The notes beneath the pieces were generated by a model. The model was given only the letters and a program-made list of their open reading frames with translations, was not told the DNA's origin and ran no database searches. A stretch of 64,000 bases of DNA from Herbiconiux sp. (GTDB lineage: Bacteria > Actinomycetota > Actinomycetes > Actinomycetales > Microbacteriaceae). Positions 9,429-16,934 of the stretch are shown one piece after another; within the stretch, counting starts at the first letter, position 1; each line of letters begins with the position of its first letter. The stretch spans positions 83,296-147,295 of the forward strand of contig NZ_SCVE01000016.1 of the NCBI RefSeq assembly GCF_004297105.1, written 5' to 3'. The position numbers and the translations under genes were made by a program.

Positions 9429-10367
9429 TCAGGCCTCGGAGCCCGGGATCCAGCCCCGCGCCCGCATCCGGGACTCCACTCGGTTCACCGCGATGGTTCC
9501 ACGCCCCGCGAGAGCGACCTTGCCGACCCGGACGACCTCGAGGCCCATCGCGCGAAGCGTGTCGAGGCGGTGGACGTCTTTCTCGTACTGCTCGTCATCG
9601 GTGCGATGCTGCTCCCCGTCGTACTCCACGACGAGCCGGAGTGCGGGGTAGTACAGGTCGAGCCACGCGTGGAAGGACCCTTCACGGATCTCGACATCCG
9701 TGACCGGTTCGGGAAGTCCATGGTCGACCAGAGCGAGCCGCAGCCGCGTCTCCTGTGGTGACGCGACGCCGGTTCGCACACGCTCCAGCGCCCGCAGCGC
9801 CTGGCCGCGACCTTTGCCGTGATAGCCGGACAGTCGCTGGGCCAGGTGCTCGATCGTCGTGAACGGTCTCCCGTCGCGATCCGCGTGAAAGTGGGGCGTC
9901 GCCACGAGGTAGTCGGCGGCCGCGACGAGATCGACGTGGCGCAGAGAGGATGCGAGGTGGATCCAGGTGCTCGCCGGGTCGGTGACGGGCAGCCCGCCCT
10001 GCTCGAGAACGCGGACGTGCGCATCCTGAAATTGGTGCCCGCAGACCCTCGAGACGCGGGACGCCCTCGCCGGCGCCATCGTGGCGACATGCAGCGGTTC
10101 TCCCGGATCCCAGCGGGCGAGCGGAACGCCCCACAGCCTCGCGGCGGTCAGATGGCTGAAGAACTGACCCGGCCGCTCGATGGTGCAGTAGGCGCGGCAG
10201 CGGGCGTCGAAAGAGTCATCGCACACGGCGTGCACCCGAACACCGCGGTACGGGCGGCGCAAGTCGCGGTTGCGGAGTCGCTGAGGTGAGAGACCGTGGG
10301 CTCGCCCGTCGCTCACGCTGAACGGGGCGTCGCGAAGCTGGGAGGGGAGGGGCGACGGATGCGGCAC
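9429..10367 (-). CDS. DUF559 (Vsr-like PD-(D/E)XK) protein with AbiEi-like N-terminal domain
   Basis: A 312-residue protein. Residues 14-48 (FSVSDGRAHGLSPQRLRNRDLRRPYRGVRV, here split by function) look like the winged-helix AbiEi-antitoxin-like domain that precedes DUF559 in many actinobacterial proteins. The C-terminal third is a DUF559 nuclease fold with likely metal ligands E206 (in QETRLR), D237 (WLDLYY) and E248/D250 (VVEYDGEQHR). The frame is open far upstream through G-rich repeat DNA; I place the start at GTG 10367 (VPHPSPLPSQL), where resemblance to the family begins, with only a weak ribosome binding site. Function in the cell is unknown. It is bracketed by copies of the palindromic repeat. 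Confidence 0.8.
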   Translation of the reverse strand: MPHPSPLPSQLRDAPFSVSDGRAHGLSPQRLRNRDLRRPYRGVRVHAVCDDSFDARCRAYCTIERPGQFFSHLTAARLWGVPLARWDPGEPLHVATMAPARASRVSRVCGHQFQDAHVRVLEQGGLPVTDPASTWIHLASSLRHVDLVAAADYLVATPHFHADRDGRPFTTIEHLAQRLSGYHGKGRGQALRALERVRTGVASPQETRLRLALVDHGLPEPVTDVEIREGSFHAWLDLYYPALRLVVEYDGEQHRTDDEQYEKDVHRLDTLRAMGLEVVRVGKVALAGRGTIAVNRVESRMRARGWIPGSEA

Positions 10368-10470
10368 GAGCCCATGATGCTCGCTTCGTACCCGCCGGCC
10401 TGAGTTATCCACAGGCAGGGAGCCCGCAGGTGCGATCCAGTTGCCAGAAACTGTTGCCCGGCGCCCGCAC

Positions 10471-10489
10471 TTGCCACAAGTTGTGGCAA
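10471..10489. repeat. Solitary copy of the 19-bp palindrome
   Basis: TTGCCACAAGTTGTGGCAA, identical to a unit of array 1. A degraded version (TTGCCAGAAACTGTTGCC) lies 30 bases to its left. It lies upstream of the DUF559 start, so that gene has the repeat on both sides. Confidence 0.9.
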
Positions 10490-10502
10490 GTCGGGTACGG
10501 CC

Positions 10503-10672
10503 GAGCGAGAGCGGCGGGAGCCGCGGGAGCGGCGGCGGCGGGAGTGGCGGCGGCGGGAGTGGGAGCGGCGGGAGTGGGAGCGGCGGGAGCGGCGGCGGTG
10601 GCTGGAGTGAGAGCGGCGGGAGCGGCGGCGGCAGGAGGGACAACGGCGGAGGGCGGGGGCAGGGCGGGAGGC
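10503..10672. repeat. G-rich simple repeat (GGCGGGAGNGG-type)
   Basis: About 170 bases made almost wholly of GGC, GGGAG and GAGCGG blocks with many runs of three or more G on the plus strand. All frames give low-complexity Gly/Ser or Pro/Leu strings, so I regard it as non-coding. It fills the gap between the DUF559 gene and the thiamine riboswitch and could form G-quadruplexes. Confidence 0.8.
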
Positions 10673-10679
10673 CTATACT

Positions 10680-10774
10680 GATGCCACACGGGAGTCCGGT
10701 GAGCCGGGCTGAGAGGAAGGTTCTCAACCTTCGACCGTCGAACCTGATCTGGATCATGCCAGCGCAGGGAGGCA
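10680..10774 (+). promoter_or_regulatory. TPP (THI-box) riboswitch
   Basis: The thiamine pyrophosphate aptamer is recognisable by CACGGGAGTCCGG, GGGCTGAGAGG, the core ACCTGATCTGGATCATGCCAGCG, and CAGGGA. Closing stem P1 is GATGCC (10680-10685) with GGCATC (10769-10774). P1's right arm overlaps the GGGAGG Shine-Dalgarno of the ATG at 10779, so ligand binding should hide the ribosome binding site and repress translation of the downstream transporter. A TATACT at 10674-10679 touches the aptamer's 5' edge; if it is the -10 box, P1 would be shortened. Confidence 0.93.
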
Positions 10775-10778
10775 TCTC

Positions 10779-11468
10779 ATGCCGCGTGGTGTCATCCGCA
10801 AGCGGACGAACACGACGCGGCGACCCGTGCCCCTTCCACCGACTGAAAGGGCACGAAAAGTGCATTCACAATTCAAGACCCGCCGCACCCTCCGCTGGCG
10901 TGTCGTCGACATCGTGGTGGCCAGCGTCATCGGCGTGGCCGCCGGCCTGATCTTCTGGATCTGGAACCTGTTCTACGCCCCCGTCACCGCCCCGCTCGAG
11001 GTCGTGGCCCCCGGCGCGCAAGCCCTTCTCTACGGAGTCTGGCTCTTCGCCGGAGTGCTCGGCGGCCTCATCATCCGCAAGCCCGGTGCCGCGCTCTACA
11101 CCGAGCTCGTGGCTGCGATCGTCTCGGCCCTCGTCGGCACGCAGTGGGGCGGCGCGCTCACCATCCTCTCCGGCCTTGCGCAGGGCCTGGGTGCCGAGAT
11201 CGTGTTCGCCCTCTTCCTCTACGGCAACTACCGCGCCTACGTGGCGGTGCTCGCCGGGGCGGGCGCCGGACTCGGCATGGCGGTGAACGACCTCATCACC
11301 TGGTATCCGGCGATGGACTTCTCGTTCAAGGCGATCTACGGCGTCTCCGCGGTGATCAGCGGCGCCCTGATCGCCGGCCTCCTCTCCTGGCTCCTCGCCC
11401 GGGCCCTCGCGCGCACCGGCGCGCTCAGCCGCTTCGCCGCGGGGCGCGAGGTGGCGGCCAGGGCCTAG
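10779..11468 (+). CDS. ykoE: ECF transporter S component for thiamine or its precursor (YkoE-like)
   Basis: A membrane protein of up to 229 residues with about five hydrophobic segments (VVDIVVASVIGVAAGLIFW, ALLYGVWLFAGVLGGLII, ELVAAIVSALVG, YVAVLAGAGAGLGMAV, VSAVISGALIAGLLSWLLA). It is the substrate-binding S component; the upstream TPP riboswitch points to hydroxymethylpyrimidine or thiamine as substrate, as for YkoE. Two starts are possible: ATG 10779 with GGGAGG inside the riboswitch, or GTG 10860 (VHSQFKTRRTLRWR) with GAAAGG 10 bases before it; the 27 codons between have weaker third-position GC bias. I keep the longer form because the riboswitch controls that ribosome binding site. Confidence 0.88.
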   Translation: MPRGVIRKRTNTTRRPVPLPPTERARKVHSQFKTRRTLRWRVVDIVVASVIGVAAGLIFWIWNLFYAPVTAPLEVVAPGAQALLYGVWLFAGVLGGLIIRKPGAALYTELVAAIVSALVGTQWGGALTILSGLAQGLGAEIVFALFLYGNYRAYVAVLAGAGAGLGMAVNDLITWYPAMDFSFKAIYGVSAVISGALIAGLLSWLLARALARTGALSRFAAGREVAARA

Positions 11469-11471
11469 CCC

Positions 11472-13073
11472 GTGCCACAGACGGATGATGCGAGCCGCGC
11501 GCATCCCGCCCCGCCGCCGGCCGGCCGCGTCCCCGAGGGGGTCGCGGCCCCCGGCGCGCGCCTGAGCGCCGAGGGCTGGGGCTGGCGGCACGCCTCCCGC
11601 ACCGCCTGGGCGGTCAGAGGGCTCGACCTCGTGATCGAACCGGGGGAGCGTGTGCTGCTGCTCGGCGCATCCGGAGCCGGCAAGTCGACGCTCGCGCACG
11701 CCTTCGCGGGCGTGCTGGGTGGCGCCGACGAGGGGGAGCAGGAGGGCGTGCTCACCGTCGACGGAGCGGAGCCGGAGCGCATCCGCGGCCGCGTGGGCAT
11801 GCTCATGCAGGACCCCGACTCCCAGCTCGTGCTCGCCCGCGTCGGCGACGACGTGGCGTTCGGCTGCGAGAACCTCGGGGTGCCGCGCGCCGAGATCTGG
11901 CCGCGGGTGGATGAGGCGCTCGCCGCCGTGGGTCTCGACCTGCCCCTCGACCGCTCCACCTCCGAGCTCTCCGGCGGGCAGAAGCAGCGCGTGGCCCTGG
12001 CCGGCGTGCTGGCCATGCGGCCAGGGGTGGTGCTGCTCGACGAGCCGACCGCGAACCTCGACCCCGCAGGGGTGCTCGACGTGCGCGACGCGGTGGCCGA
12101 GCTGGTGCGATCGTCGAGAGCCACGTTCGTGGTGATCGAGCACCGCGTCGACATCTGGCTCGACGTCGTCGACCGCGTCGTCGTGCTCGCCCCGGGTGGC
12201 GGTGTGCTGGCGGATGGCGACCCGCACGAGGTGCTCCGCGAGCGCGGCGCCGAACTCGCGCGCGGCGGGGTGTGGGTGCCGGGCCACGACCCGCTGGAGG
12301 GCCGATCACCGCGCCCCGCGCATCCGGCCGGCGCCCGCGGCGTACCCGCCGATGTCCTCCTCACCGGGCGTGAACTCGCCGTGGCGCGGGTGCCGGGCGT
12401 GCCTGTCGCGAGCGGGCTCGACGTCGACGTGGAGGCCGGCGCGGCCCTCGCCCTCACCGGCCCGAACGGTGCCGGCAAGACGACACTGGCGCTCACTCTG
12501 GCCGGCCTGATCCTGCCCGAAGGCGGCGAGCTCGCGGGTTCCGTCGAGCTCACCCGGGGCACCGCGGTGCGCCGCGCGGCCCGTCGGATGCTGGCCCGCT
12601 CACCCCTTCTCACCAGCGCTTCGCCCTTCGTCTGGCGCTCGCGTGACCTCCTCACCCGCATCGGGACGGTGTTCCAGGATCCCGAACACCAATTCGTCTC
12701 CGGCACGGTTCGCGGCGAGCTCGAGGTGGGCCTCCGCGTGCTGAAGCTCCCCGAGGCCGAGATCGCGGCCCGGGTGATGGAGACCGCCGGGCGGCTGCGA
12801 CTCGACCACCTCCTCACGGCGAACCCCTATACGCTCTCGGGCGGCGAGAAGCGGCGCCTCTCGGTGGCGTCGGCCCTCGTGGCGCGGCCGAGCATCCTGA
12901 TCCTCGACGAGCCCACGTTCGGGCAGGACTCGCGCACCTGGGCCGAACTCGTGCTGCTCCTCGCCGAGCAGGTGGAGCGTGGTACGTCGGCGGTCGTGGT
13001 GACGCACGACCGTGCCTTCATCGACGCCCTGGCCGACCGCGAGCTGGTGGTCGGGGCCGGGGGAGTGCGATGA
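11472..13073 (+). CDS. ykoD: ECF transporter ATPase, two fused ATP-binding domains (YkoD-like)
   Basis: A 533-residue cytoplasmic ATPase that powers uptake through the S and T components. Two ABC domains are fused. The first has Walker A GASGAGKST, signature LSGGQKQRVALAG and Walker B VVLLDEPTANLD. The second has Walker A GPNGAGKTT, signature LSGGEKRRLSVAS and Walker B ILILDEPTFGQD. Each has its own switch His (VIEHR, VTHDR). It starts at GTG 11472, three bases after the S-component stop, and overlaps the T component by 4 bases (ATGA). Confidence 0.93.
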   Translation: MPQTDDASRAHPAPPPAGRVPEGVAAPGARLSAEGWGWRHASRTAWAVRGLDLVIEPGERVLLLGASGAGKSTLAHAFAGVLGGADEGEQEGVLTVDGAEPERIRGRVGMLMQDPDSQLVLARVGDDVAFGCENLGVPRAEIWPRVDEALAAVGLDLPLDRSTSELSGGQKQRVALAGVLAMRPGVVLLDEPTANLDPAGVLDVRDAVAELVRSSRATFVVIEHRVDIWLDVVDRVVVLAPGGGVLADGDPHEVLRERGAELARGGVWVPGHDPLEGRSPRPAHPAGARGVPADVLLTGRELAVARVPGVPVASGLDVDVEAGAALALTGPNGAGKTTLALTLAGLILPEGGELAGSVELTRGTAVRRAARRMLARSPLLTSASPFVWRSRDLLTRIGTVFQDPEHQFVSGTVRGELEVGLRVLKLPEAEIAARVMETAGRLRLDHLLTANPYTLSGGEKRRLSVASALVARPSILILDEPTFGQDSRTWAELVLLLAEQVERGTSAVVVTHDRAFIDALADRELVVGAGGVR

Positions 13074-13852
13074 CCCTGCTCGGCCCTGTGCGCGGCACCC
13101 GTCGCATCCATGCCATCAACCCGGTGGCGAAGCTCACTGCCTCGCTGCTGCTCAGTGTGCTGCTGCTCGTCACCATCGACTGGGTGTCGGCGGCGGTGGC
13201 GCTCGTGCTCGAGAGCATCCTGTTCCTGTGGGCCGGTCTCGCCCCGAGGGCCTTCTTCCGGCGCACGGCCGCCCTGTGGATCGCCGCTCCTCTCGCCGGT
13301 GTCACCACGATCCTCTACGGAGTGCCCGCGGGTCAGACCTACCTGCAGTTCGGGCTGATCCACGTGAGCGACGGATCGATCGCCCTCGCGGTGGCCACCG
13401 TGCTCCGCATCCTCGCCATCGGCCTGCCCGCCGTGGTGCTGTTCGCGACGGTGGACCCGACTGATCTCGCCGACGGGCTCGCCCAGGTGTGGCATCTGCC
13501 GAGCCGGTTCGTGCTGGGCGCCCTCGCGGGCATCCGCCTCGTGGGGCTCTTCCTGGATGACTGGCGGCAGCTGGAGCTCGCCCGGCGCGCCCGGGGCCTC
13601 GGCGACTCGGGCCGAATCCGCCGTTTCCTCAACCAGGCGTTCGCCCTGCTCGTGATCTCGCTGCGCCGCGGCAGCAAGCTGGCCACGGCCATGGAGGCGC
13701 GCGGATTCGGCGGCGACACCGTGCGCACCTGGGCGCGCCCCTCGCCGTTCGGCGGTCGCGAGTGGCTGCTCATCGCGATCGGTGCCGTCATCGGTGCGAC
13801 CGCCCTCACCGCCGCGGTGCTTGCGGGAACCTTCCGCTTCGTGATCGGGTGA
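13070..13852 (+). CDS. ykoC: ECF transporter T component (YkoC/CbiQ-like permease)
   Basis: A 260-residue membrane protein of the CbiQ/EcfT family that couples the ATPases to the S component. Hydrophobic spans are at about residues 20-55, 65-85, 100-130 and near the C-terminus. The coupling-helix region contains ELARRARGLGDSGRIRRF and a second motif AMEARGFGGDTVRTWARP, matching the two Ala-Arg-Gly motifs that contact the ATPases. The start ATG overlaps the ATPase stop, completing an S-AA-T thiamine-precursor uptake operon under the TPP riboswitch. Confidence 0.92.
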   Translation: MTLLGPVRGTRRIHAINPVAKLTASLLLSVLLLVTIDWVSAAVALVLESILFLWAGLAPRAFFRRTAALWIAAPLAGVTTILYGVPAGQTYLQFGLIHVSDGSIALAVATVLRILAIGLPAVVLFATVDPTDLADGLAQVWHLPSRFVLGALAGIRLVGLFLDDWRQLELARRARGLGDSGRIRRFLNQAFALLVISLRRGSKLATAMEARGFGGDTVRTWARPSPFGGREWLLIAIGAVIGATALTAAVLAGTFRFVIG

Positions 13853-13859
13853 GACTCCC

Positions 13860-14348
13860 ATGACCGTGATCCTCATCGACGGCCCGAGCGGATCGGGCAA
13901 GACGCAGCTCTCGCTCCGGATGCAGCGGGGCTGGGTCGGTGCCGACGCGCCCACCGTGATCCATCTCGACGAGATCTATCCCGGCTGGGACGGCCTCGAG
14001 GAGGCGAGCGCGGAGATCGCCGAGCACCTGCTCGAGCCGCTGCGCGCGGGACGGCCCGGGCGCTGGCGGCGGTACGACTGGGAGCGCGGGGAGAAAGCCG
14101 AGTGGCACACGGTGGATGCCGCACATCCGCTGGTGGTCGAAGGATGCGGCGCGCTGAGCCGCCGCAACGCGGCTCTCGCCGACCTCACCATCTGGGTCGA
14201 AGCCGACGACGCCGAACGCAAGAGGCGTGCGCTCGCCCGCGACGGTGATCTCTTCGCCCGGGAGTGGGATCGCTGGGACCGCCAGTGGCAGGCATTCGTC
14301 GCGCGCGAGAACCCGCGCGCCCTGGCGACGTTCGTGGTGCCGAACTAG
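13860..14348 (+). CDS. P-loop nucleoside/nucleotide kinase-like protein
   Basis: A 162-residue P-loop protein with Walker A GPSGSGKT (residues 8-15), a substrate-side Asp motif IHLDEIYPGWDGL, and VVEGCGALS, as in the uridine kinase-like branch. A lid-type basic stretch (DDAERKRRALARDGD) follows. The substrate cannot be read from sequence. It lies 7 bases after the T component, so it is probably co-transcribed with the thiamine-precursor transporter; a role in phosphorylating an imported compound is possible but unproven. Confidence 0.75.
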   Translation: MTVILIDGPSGSGKTQLSLRMQRGWVGADAPTVIHLDEIYPGWDGLEEASAEIAEHLLEPLRAGRPGRWRRYDWERGEKAEWHTVDAAHPLVVEGCGALSRRNAALADLTIWVEADDAERKRRALARDGDLFAREWDRWDRQWQAFVARENPRALATFVVPN

Positions 14349-14362
14349 CCGCAGGCCTGCGG
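14349..14362. terminator. Short palindrome between convergent genes
   Basis: CCGCAGGCCTGCGG, a perfect 14-base palindrome immediately after the kinase stop and 4 bases before the convergent gene's stop. It may act on both strands, but there is no T-run. Confidence 0.35.
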
Positions 14363-14366
14363 GCGA

Positions 14367-15635
14367 TCAGCCCAGCGGCTTCGAGTCGATGAACGCCGAG
14401 ATCACCGGTATCGGATGCGTCAGCCGCCACATCGGGCCGGGATCGCCGAGGCGCTGATCGAGTTCGAGCAGTACATTGATGTCGCCATCGGGCGTGGTGA
14501 CCGTGACGCTGCCGATCTGCTCGCCCTTCGACCCGGTGCTCAGCTGCTTCGCGTCGACCGTGTATTCGAGCGGGGACGTGACCCAGAGCATCCGGCTCTC
14601 CGTCGCCATCGCGACCCCGTGCGCGGTCTCGCCCCAAGGAGTGGTGTAGGTCACGAAGGCCTGCCCCTCGGTCACGACAGGGGTCTGCGCGAGGGTGGCG
14701 GATGCGGATGTCGCGAGCGTGGTGAGGTCGGCGTCGAGGGTGTCCCAGTCGGGCTCGCGGAGGAAGGCGCCGTAGAGGGTGACCGGGGTCGTGCCCGCCG
14801 CTGCGCCACCGACCGTGACGTCGAGGGCGAAGAGGAAGCACACGCCTGCCTGGTCGGTGTAGCTGCGCGAGAGGCCGCGGTAGCCCTCGTCGGCGGCGTA
14901 GGCGGCGAGATTGTCGAAGCCGCGGTTGCCGGTGACCCGGGCCTCGGTGAACGACATGATCTCGGCGATGGCGGGGTTCGCGTAGGCCAGAGCGCTCACC
15001 CGGGCCAGGTCGGTGGCGGTGCCCACATCTCCCTCGTCGAGCCCGGTTGCATCGACGAGGGAGATGCTCGTGAGACCGTTCTTCGCGAGCCAGGTGGTCG
15101 CCGCCGCGAGGTAGGCGTCCATCGAGCCGAAGGCCCAGCGGGCGAGAGAATCCGCGTGGTTGTTGCTCGAGCCGAGGAGCATGGCCTGCAGCATCTCGCG
15201 CTGCGTCCACGTCTCGCCCGTGATGAAGGGCACGGCACGGGCCCGTTCGGCGAGGTAGCGCACGTAGCTGTCGTAGTCGTCGCGGGAGACGGTGATGGTC
15301 TCGCCCTGGGCGCCGGCATCCATCGGTTTGGCGTCGAGCACGACGAGCGCGGTGATGGCCTTGGCCGTTCCTCCGATCGGCACCGCCTCGGTGAGGCCGC
15401 CCGCGGCGAGCACGGGGCTGTCGGCGCCCGCCACGATGGCGCTCGCACCTGTTGAAGGCAAGGTGGGAGCCGCGGTGACCGGGGCCTCCCCGCTGGCGTC
15501 GGCGACCGCGGCGGAGGCCGTGGGCAGGGGGCCCACGAGCGTTGCGGGGCCGTAGAGGCCGATGGCGAGGATCACGAAGACGCCCACGAGCACCACCAGC
15601 GCCCGCACCGCTTTGCGTCCTGCCGAAGATGCCAT
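14367..15635 (-). CDS. S11 (D-Ala-D-Ala carboxypeptidase)-like protein with degraded active site
   Basis: A 422-residue protein with an N-terminal membrane anchor (residues 11-35, ALVVLVGVFVILAIGLYGP) and a fold resembling penicillin-binding proteins of family S11. The usual SxxK motif reads PIGGTAKAITAL, so the nucleophile Ser is Gly89. SxN is kept (GSSNNHADSL, residues 155-164). The KTG motif region reads GLSRSYTDQAGVCFLF, with KTG replaced by SRS (256-258). It is therefore unlikely to be an active carboxypeptidase and may be a structural or binding homologue. ATG 15635 follows TAGCCT by 7 bases, suggesting a leaderless mRNA. Confidence 0.8.
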   Translation of the reverse strand: MASSAGRKAVRALVVLVGVFVILAIGLYGPATLVGPLPTASAAVADASGEAPVTAAPTLPSTGASAIVAGADSPVLAAGGLTEAVPIGGTAKAITALVVLDAKPMDAGAQGETITVSRDDYDSYVRYLAERARAVPFITGETWTQREMLQAMLLGSSNNHADSLARWAFGSMDAYLAAATTWLAKNGLTSISLVDATGLDEGDVGTATDLARVSALAYANPAIAEIMSFTEARVTGNRGFDNLAAYAADEGYRGLSRSYTDQAGVCFLFALDVTVGGAAAGTTPVTLYGAFLREPDWDTLDADLTTLATSASATLAQTPVVTEGQAFVTYTTPWGETAHGVAMATESRMLWVTSPLEYTVDAKQLSTGSKGEQIGSVTVTTPDGDINVLLELDQRLGDPGPMWRLTHPIPVISAFIDSKPLG

Positions 15636-15642
15636 GTGAACC

Positions 15643-15648
15643 AGGCTA
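15643..15648 (-). promoter_or_regulatory. -10 box TAGCCT of the S11-like gene (leaderless)
   Basis: Read on the minus strand, TAGCCT ends 7 bases before ATG 15635. Confidence 0.45.
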
Positions 15649-15656
15649 CGGGGCGA

Positions 15657-16013
15657 TCAGCCCCAGCCGAGTTCGTGCAGCTTCGTGTCGTCGATGCCGT
15701 AGTAGTGGGCGATCTCGTGCACGAGCGTGACGTGCACCTGATCGCGCAGTTCGTCGATGTCGTCGCAGATCGCGAGCAGCGGTTCGCGGTAGATCAGGAT
15801 GCGGTCGGGCATCTCCCCGAAGCCGTACTGCCCGCGTTCGGTGAGCGCCACCCCGTCGTACAGGCCGAGAAGATCGAGCGAGCCGTCTTCGGGCCGGTCC
15901 TCCACTACGATCACCACGTTGTCGAGACCGTCGACCATGTCATCGGGCAGCAGGTCGAGTTCGTCGCCCACCAGGATCTCGAAGGTGTCGGCATCCATCT
16001 CGACCATGAGCAT
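15657..16013 (-). CDS. Minimal zincin metallopeptidase (DUF1025 / PF06262 type)
   Basis: A 118-residue protein with the zinc motif HEIAHYYGID (HExxH plus a downstream Asp) near its C-terminus. N-terminal DADTFEILVGDELDLLPDDM and LDNVVIVVED are typical of the one-domain actinobacterial metallopeptidase family; substrates are unknown. The frame runs open upstream through the tRNA-His gene, but that part is tRNA sequence, not protein. I start at ATG 16013 (MLMVEMDADTF); ATG 16007 is an alternative. No strong ribosome binding site is visible. Confidence 0.82.
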   Translation of the reverse strand: MLMVEMDADTFEILVGDELDLLPDDMVDGLDNVVIVVEDRPEDGSLDLLGLYDGVALTERGQYGFGEMPDRILIYREPLLAICDDIDELRDQVHVTLVHEIAHYYGIDDTKLHELGWG

Positions 16014-16061
16014 CCATTCGTCGATCGCGAGGAGGGACCCGTCATTCCGGGCCCGGATATG

Positions 16062-16092
16062 CCGATGGCCCGGGATCGACCCGGGCCATCGG
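16062..16092 (-). terminator. Hairpin downstream of tRNA-His
   Basis: A perfect 13-bp stem (CCGATGGCCCGGG / CCCGGGCCATCGG) with loop ATCGA, 20 bases beyond the 3' end of the minus-strand tRNA-His. No T-run follows. Confidence 0.6.
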
Positions 16093-16111
16093 GGCGGCTC
16101 ATGACCGCCAG

Positions 16112-16188
16112 TGGGGTGAATAACGGGACTCGAACCCGCGACATCCGGCACCACAAGCCAGCGCTCTACCAACTGAGCTATATCCACC
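16112..16188 (-). tRNA. tRNA-His (GTG)
   Basis: The minus strand reads GGTGGATATAGCTCAGTTGG at its 5' end, with anticodon stem-loop CTGGC-TTGTGGT-GCCGG giving anticodon GTG, and T-arm GGGTTCGAGTCCC. Acceptor GTGGATA pairs with TATTCAC. The extra 5' G (16188) faces C73, the histidine-specific identity pair, and CCA is encoded. Confidence 0.96.
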
Positions 16189-16235
16189 ATGTTCACCCTG
16201 CAAACGAGTTTGCGGGGCAACGAACAAAGAGTCTA

Positions 16236-16856
16236 TTACAAACGCGAGCCGAATTCGCGCACCACGTCTGCGGAGACCGTCTTGAGCTCGGCCGAGGTGG
16301 GCCCGGGAGGCGCGATGAACACCGCTTTACGGTAGTACTCGAGTTCTCGGATCGACTCGAGGATGTCGGCCAGTGCGCGGTGCCCGCCCGCCTTCTCGGG
16401 CGCGTTGAAGTACACCCGGGGGAACCAGCGGCGCGACAGCTCCTTGATGGAGGAGACATCGATGCTGCGGTAGTGAAGGTGGCCGTCGACGCGGGGCATG
16501 AACTTGGCGAGGAAGGCCCGGTCGGTGCCGATGGTGTTGCCCGCGAGCGGCGCCTGCTGCGGTGTCGGCACGTGTTTCAGGATGTACTCGAGCACCTGGT
16601 ACTCCGCGTCGGCGAGGCTCACACCGTTCGGGATCTCGTCGGAGAGCCCGCTCGACTCGTGCATCTTCGTGACGAAGTCGTTCATGTGCTCGAGAGCCGA
16701 GTCGTCGGGTTTGATGACGATGCTGAAACCCGGATCGACCAGCGCGAGATCGAAATCGGTGACGACCACCGCGACCTCGACCAGCTCGTCGACCTCGAGA
16801 TCGAGCCCCGTCATCTCGCAGTCGATCCAGACGAGGCGGTCGGAGGAAGAACTCAT
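16236..16856 (-). CDS. orn: Oligoribonuclease
   Basis: A 206-residue DEDDh exonuclease that degrades 2-5 nt RNAs and linear pGpG to nucleotides. The first metal motif is VWIDCEMTGLD; further ligands lie in NTIGTDRAFLAKFMP and the catalytic HRALADILESI, with YRSIDVSSIKELSRRW in between. Length and order match bacterial Orn. ATG 16856 follows TAGACT by 6 bases, so the mRNA is probably leaderless. It is divergent from a small membrane protein gene. Confidence 0.96.
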   Translation of the reverse strand: MSSSSDRLVWIDCEMTGLDLEVDELVEVAVVVTDFDLALVDPGFSIVIKPDDSALEHMNDFVTKMHESSGLSDEIPNGVSLADAEYQVLEYILKHVPTPQQAPLAGNTIGTDRAFLAKFMPRVDGHLHYRSIDVSSIKELSRRWFPRVYFNAPEKAGGHRALADILESIRELEYYRKAVFIAPPGPTSAELKTVSADVVREFGSRL

Positions 16857-16862
16857 GAACGA

Positions 16863-16868
16863 AGTCTA
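16863..16868 (-). promoter_or_regulatory. -10 box TAGACT of orn (leaderless)
   Basis: On the minus strand TAGACT ends 6 bases before ATG 16856. Confidence 0.5.
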
Positions 16869-16921
16869 TGACGTGCCTCCGTCAAGCGGTTCGCGGCCTG
16901 ACGCTCCCCTGTGGGGACTCG

Positions 16922-16927
16922 TAGAGT
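16922..16927 (+). promoter_or_regulatory. -10 box TAGAGT of the small membrane protein (leaderless)
   Basis: TAGAGT ends 7 bases before ATG 16935. Confidence 0.45.
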
Positions 16928-16934
16928 GGAGTCG

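Noticed and set aside
10674..10679. TATACT as the certain promoter of the thiamine transporter operon
   Set aside because: A start site 7 bases downstream would cut off the left arm of riboswitch stem P1, so I record it only as a possibility.
10368..10865. N-terminal extension of the DUF559 protein to 10865, and Gly-rich open frames in 10441-10950
   Set aside because: They translate the G-rich simple repeat, the palindrome and the riboswitch. Family resemblance begins only at GTG 10367.
16014..16220. N-terminal extension of the minimal zincin
   Set aside because: This stretch is the tRNA-His gene and its terminator read as protein.
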